Below, one piece after another: positions 61,118-64,000 of a DNA stretch of 64,000 nt. Origin of the DNA: Limnomonas spitsbergensis. Lineage: Eukaryota; Chlorophyta; Chlorophyceae; Chlamydomonadales. Under the pieces are notes generated by a model, which worked only from the letters and a program-made list of their open reading frames with translations, had not been told where the DNA came from and did no database searches. Position 1 is the first letter of the stretch, and each line of letters opens with the position of its first letter. The translations under genes were made by a program, and so were the position numbers. Location: contig JAYJMM010000083.1 in assembly GCA_037349105.1 (NCBI GenBank), positions 1,426,001-1,490,000 of the forward strand, in the 5' to 3' direction.

Positions 61118-62205
61118 CTCTCTAGGCGGTGCTCAATCGAACAGCTCTTTTACACCCACGTCATGTTTTATGGCTGGGGCTTATCTTCTGCACTATGGGG
61201 TTCATTCCCACGCCGCTGTCGTGGTTGTGTGCTAGTTGCTTGCCCTGGGGGGTCACTGGTTTTCGCTTTCTGTCCTAGTGTATCAAGTGCCTGTTTACGG
61301 GCACATGCCCCATGCATAAAGTGTCATGCTCTGTTGGACTGTAAAAACTTCACAAAAACTTCACAGCAATGGTTTAGTATGTAATTTCACCGCTTGACAT
61401 TTCTGAACCAGCTACATTTATCAACACCATGAGAAGCGCACTGCTGAGCTTATTGAAATTGACCCCGCTCCCCTCCTTAAATTTTGATTTGTTGACTGAG
61501 AAATTAAGGTTGTACTAGGTTCCGGAGGTGGGGGTGGGGGGGGGTACCCAGGGGTCGTTTCACATTTTTTAGGATGGGGTGTTTGGCTTTTTTTGCCCCA
61601 CCTCGGGGATGGGGGTACTTCAGAAGCCTGAATGGCAGGGTCCCTTCACTTTATCTCCCATTTCCCCTCCTTTTTTTTCCTGTCCCCTGGTGTTTGTTTT
61701 GTTCTGTCCTCCCAACCCTTCAGTTTGGCGCCCATGCGGCCGAGCCTTTTTTGAGCTGGGCTCAGAGGAAAAAGGTCATTGAAAGTGGCAGGGGTTCAGT
61801 TCGACCGGATTCCATTTTCAGTTGGCCGGTGTGAAACAAAGTGGGAAACGAAGACTGTATTGGTACGAGATTTGAGGTTGTTACAAATACCACTGCGGGG
61901 GAGGCCCATGTGCCAAAGGATAAGAAGGTCAATGACATAACACCTCTGGGCCCTGCTCAAAAAGGCTCGACCACGTGGGCGCCCAACTGTCCCGTTGGAA
62001 GAAATTATACTTAGGGTAAGAGGGAAATAATGAGATTGGAAGGTAAGAAGCAAGCGCGAAGGCAACGAGGGCTTGCATGAGGACATGTCGAAGTGGGCAA
62101 TGACATAACACCTCTGGGCTTTGCTCTAAAAGGCTTTGCCGAGTGGGCGCCTAACTAACAGCAGGGTTAGCCAGTACGGGCTGTATTGGCCTAAAATCCC
62201 GCTAT
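61081..62205 (+). repeat. Retroelement tail, first tandem copy
   Basis: Begins ctcaaaactttgccaaaatt at the end of the decayed ORF and ends cagtacgggctgtattggcc. It contains the pyrimidine-rich and GGCGCCCATGCGG modules also seen near 28.8-29.4 kb. An extra 292-bp stretch (about 61290-61581) is absent from the second copy. Confidence 0.85.
61727..61990. repeat. Inverted GGCGCC...GTCATTGA modules, first copy
   Basis: The plus-oriented module at 61727-61782 and minus-oriented module at 61928-61988 are inverted around about 145 bp. Another minus-oriented module lies at 62095-62158. Confidence 0.75.
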
Positions 62206-62280
62206 AATATTCTGGCGCACAATCAGTCCCTCATCATGCACTATCGAAATTCCCTGGGCATCATCAAATATTACTCAAAT

Positions 62281-63135
62281 CTCAAAACTTTGCCAAAATT
62301 CCTGTCTCCCCCCTAACTCTCTAGGCGGTGCTCAATTGAACAGCTCTTTTGCACCCACGTCATGTTTTATGGCTGGGGCTTATCTTCTGCACTATGGGGT
62401 TCATTCCCACGCCGCTGTCGTGGTTGTGTGCTAGTTGCTTGCCCTGGGGGGTCACTGGTTTTCGCTTTCTGTCCTAGTGTATCAAGTGTTTGGCTTTTTT
62501 TGTCCCACCTCGGGGATGGGGGTACTTCAGAGGCCTGGATGGCAGGGTACTTCAGAGGCCTGAATGGCAGGGTCCCTTCACTTTATCTCCCATTTCCCCT
62601 CCTTTTTTCTCCTGTCCCCTGGTGTTTGTTTTGTTCTGTCCTCCCAACCCTTCAGTTTCGCGCCCATGCGGCCGAGCCTTTTTTGAGCTGGGCTCAGAGG
62701 AATAAGGTCATTGAAAGTGGCAGGGGTTCAGTTCGACCGGAATCCATTTTCAGTTGGCCGGTGTGAAACTAAGTGGGAAACGAAGACTGTATTGGTACGA
62801 GATTTGAGGTTGTTACAAATACCACTGCGGGGGAGGCCCATGTGCCAAAGGATTGGAAGGTCAATGACATAACACCTCTGGGCCCTGCTCAAAAAGGCTC
62901 GACCACGTGGGCGCCCAACTGTCCCGTTGGAAGAAATTATACTTAGGGTAAGAGGGAAATAATGAGATTGGAAGGTAAGAAGCAAGCGCGAAGGCAACGA
63001 GGGCTTGCATGAGGACATGTCGAAGTGGGCAATGACATTACACCTCTGGGCTTTGCTCTAAAAGGCTTTGCCGGGTGGGCGCCTAACTAACAGCAGGGTT
63101 ACCCAGTACGGGCCGTATTGGCCTAAAATCCCGTA
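62281..63135 (+). repeat. Retroelement tail, second tandem copy
   Basis: Begins with the same ctcaaaactttgccaaaatt and follows the first copy almost base for base apart from the 292-bp gap (junction at about 62488). It has a small extra duplication of gtacttcagaggcctgrat at 62521-62565. Inverted modules recur at 62660-62720, 62868-62930 and 63030-63092. Confidence 0.85.
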
Positions 63136-64000
63136 CCGTATCCGTACCGCACCGTACCGCTTGCAACACGGCCAAGTACGGTCGCCATTTCCTATACTGC
63201 ATGGCTGCTTGAGAGCATAAGTGCAAAGATCAGCCAGGCATCTACCCGAGTGACTGAAAGGAACGAAAAGGGATAGGGTTTGGGTTTTTAGTTGTGTTCA
63301 CTGGGACATCGGTTACCAACCGCCAAAGTGTCCGACAATGTGGAAGGCTCGTTCTTCGCGGTCGCCCCAGTATTGCGTGTAATTTTTTATTCCGATGGCG
63401 TATCTCGTGCTTCCCTGCCTAGCTTATGGCAGTGCACTGCAACGGAGGCGCGCAGAGTGGATCGAACGAGCCGTGCTTTCTTGGCATGCTATTTCCAGGG
63501 GTTTGTGGTGAAAAATGGTGCCGATTTCAGAAACAGGCCACCGCGTTGCTTCGTATTGGGCGCAAAGCAATTGGCATGCCTGTTAGCAATGTATATGCTC
63601 GCGGCGGGATAGCCATGGCCTAGTTTTGGACTTTCTTCCCCGAAAGTTCATACTGCACAGTACGTGTCGTGCACTCGCGTTGCGCTGCTTTAAGCACAAA
63701 CTTGCTGAACATGTTAGGCATGGTTACAGGGCTGCTCGCGTTGATCCGTAGCGTTACAGCCAGCGGCTGCCTAGTTTTCGAACTTGCAGTCGACACTGCA
63801 GAACATGTGACATACCATCGTGGGGACTATCGTGCAGCTTTGCTCTAGGCACAAACTCGTTTTATATGCAAGGTTTGGCAGTGCTGGCAACAGGGCGTTG
63901 GCAGAATTGCGTGCCTGCTCCAGTTTTTTGTGAATGAAGTGTGACCAACTTTCGACAAAGCGTCCAGTGCCATGCACCAACTCCGTCATCCAGACACACC
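63136..64000. other. Unassigned sequence to the window edge
   Basis: Starts with ccgtaccg-type short repeats (63132-63160). Short plus frames around 63292-63620 show no recognised domain. Confidence 0.35.

Noticed and set aside
63292..63612. 106-codon ORF near the right edge
   Set aside because: Overlapping frames are equally open and none gives recognisable protein.

Overview
This is eukaryotic nuclear DNA. The only clear gene has 17 exons with GT-AG introns and encodes an organellar, bacterial-type translation initiation factor IF-2. Its sequence is closest, as I recall the families, to land-plant mitochondrial IF-2. Together with degenerate CCCTAAA-like stretches and a dense mixture of satellites, minisatellites, MITEs and retroelement debris, this suggests a repeat-rich green-lineage protist (green alga or prasinophyte). 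That placement is an inference.

Layout. Positions 1-28485 are one uninterrupted GC-rich satellite of 45-bp monomers. It is organised into higher-order repeats: a 12-monomer, 534-bp unit dominates 4211-12464, and kilobase-scale duplications dominate 16500-28485. All monomer lengths are multiples of three and stop codons are scarce, so many frames stay open. I do not regard any of them as a demonstrated gene. Positions 28486-36019 are mobile-element territory: retroelement-tail fragments, minisatellites, a short ORF with 32-residue repeats, a hairpin cluster, and at least four terminal-inverted-repeat elements, one with a clean TAA target duplication.

Positions 36020-58257 (minus strand) hold the IF-2 gene. 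All 17 exons join in phase to 1590 codons plus stop: a long disordered N-terminal extension, a short IF-2 N-domain, the GTPase domain, domain II, a charged linker, domain III and the C-terminal domain. The introns carry private minisatellites, copies of a roughly 170-bp SINE-like repeat, MITEs, and (intron 15) a coding-like plus-strand insert.

The most unusual feature is that about half of the introns contain duplicated copies of the neighbouring exon edge, including the splice site. In intron 4 this has expanded to about 14 tandem decoy 3' splice sites, each linked to a CAG/CTG tract of up to 28 triplets.

Positions 58258-64000 hold the gene's 5' flank, a TA-flanked MITE, a decayed zinc-finger-like transposon ORF, the decayed C-terminus of a retroelement protein, and a tandem duplication of that element's tail with inverted internal modules.
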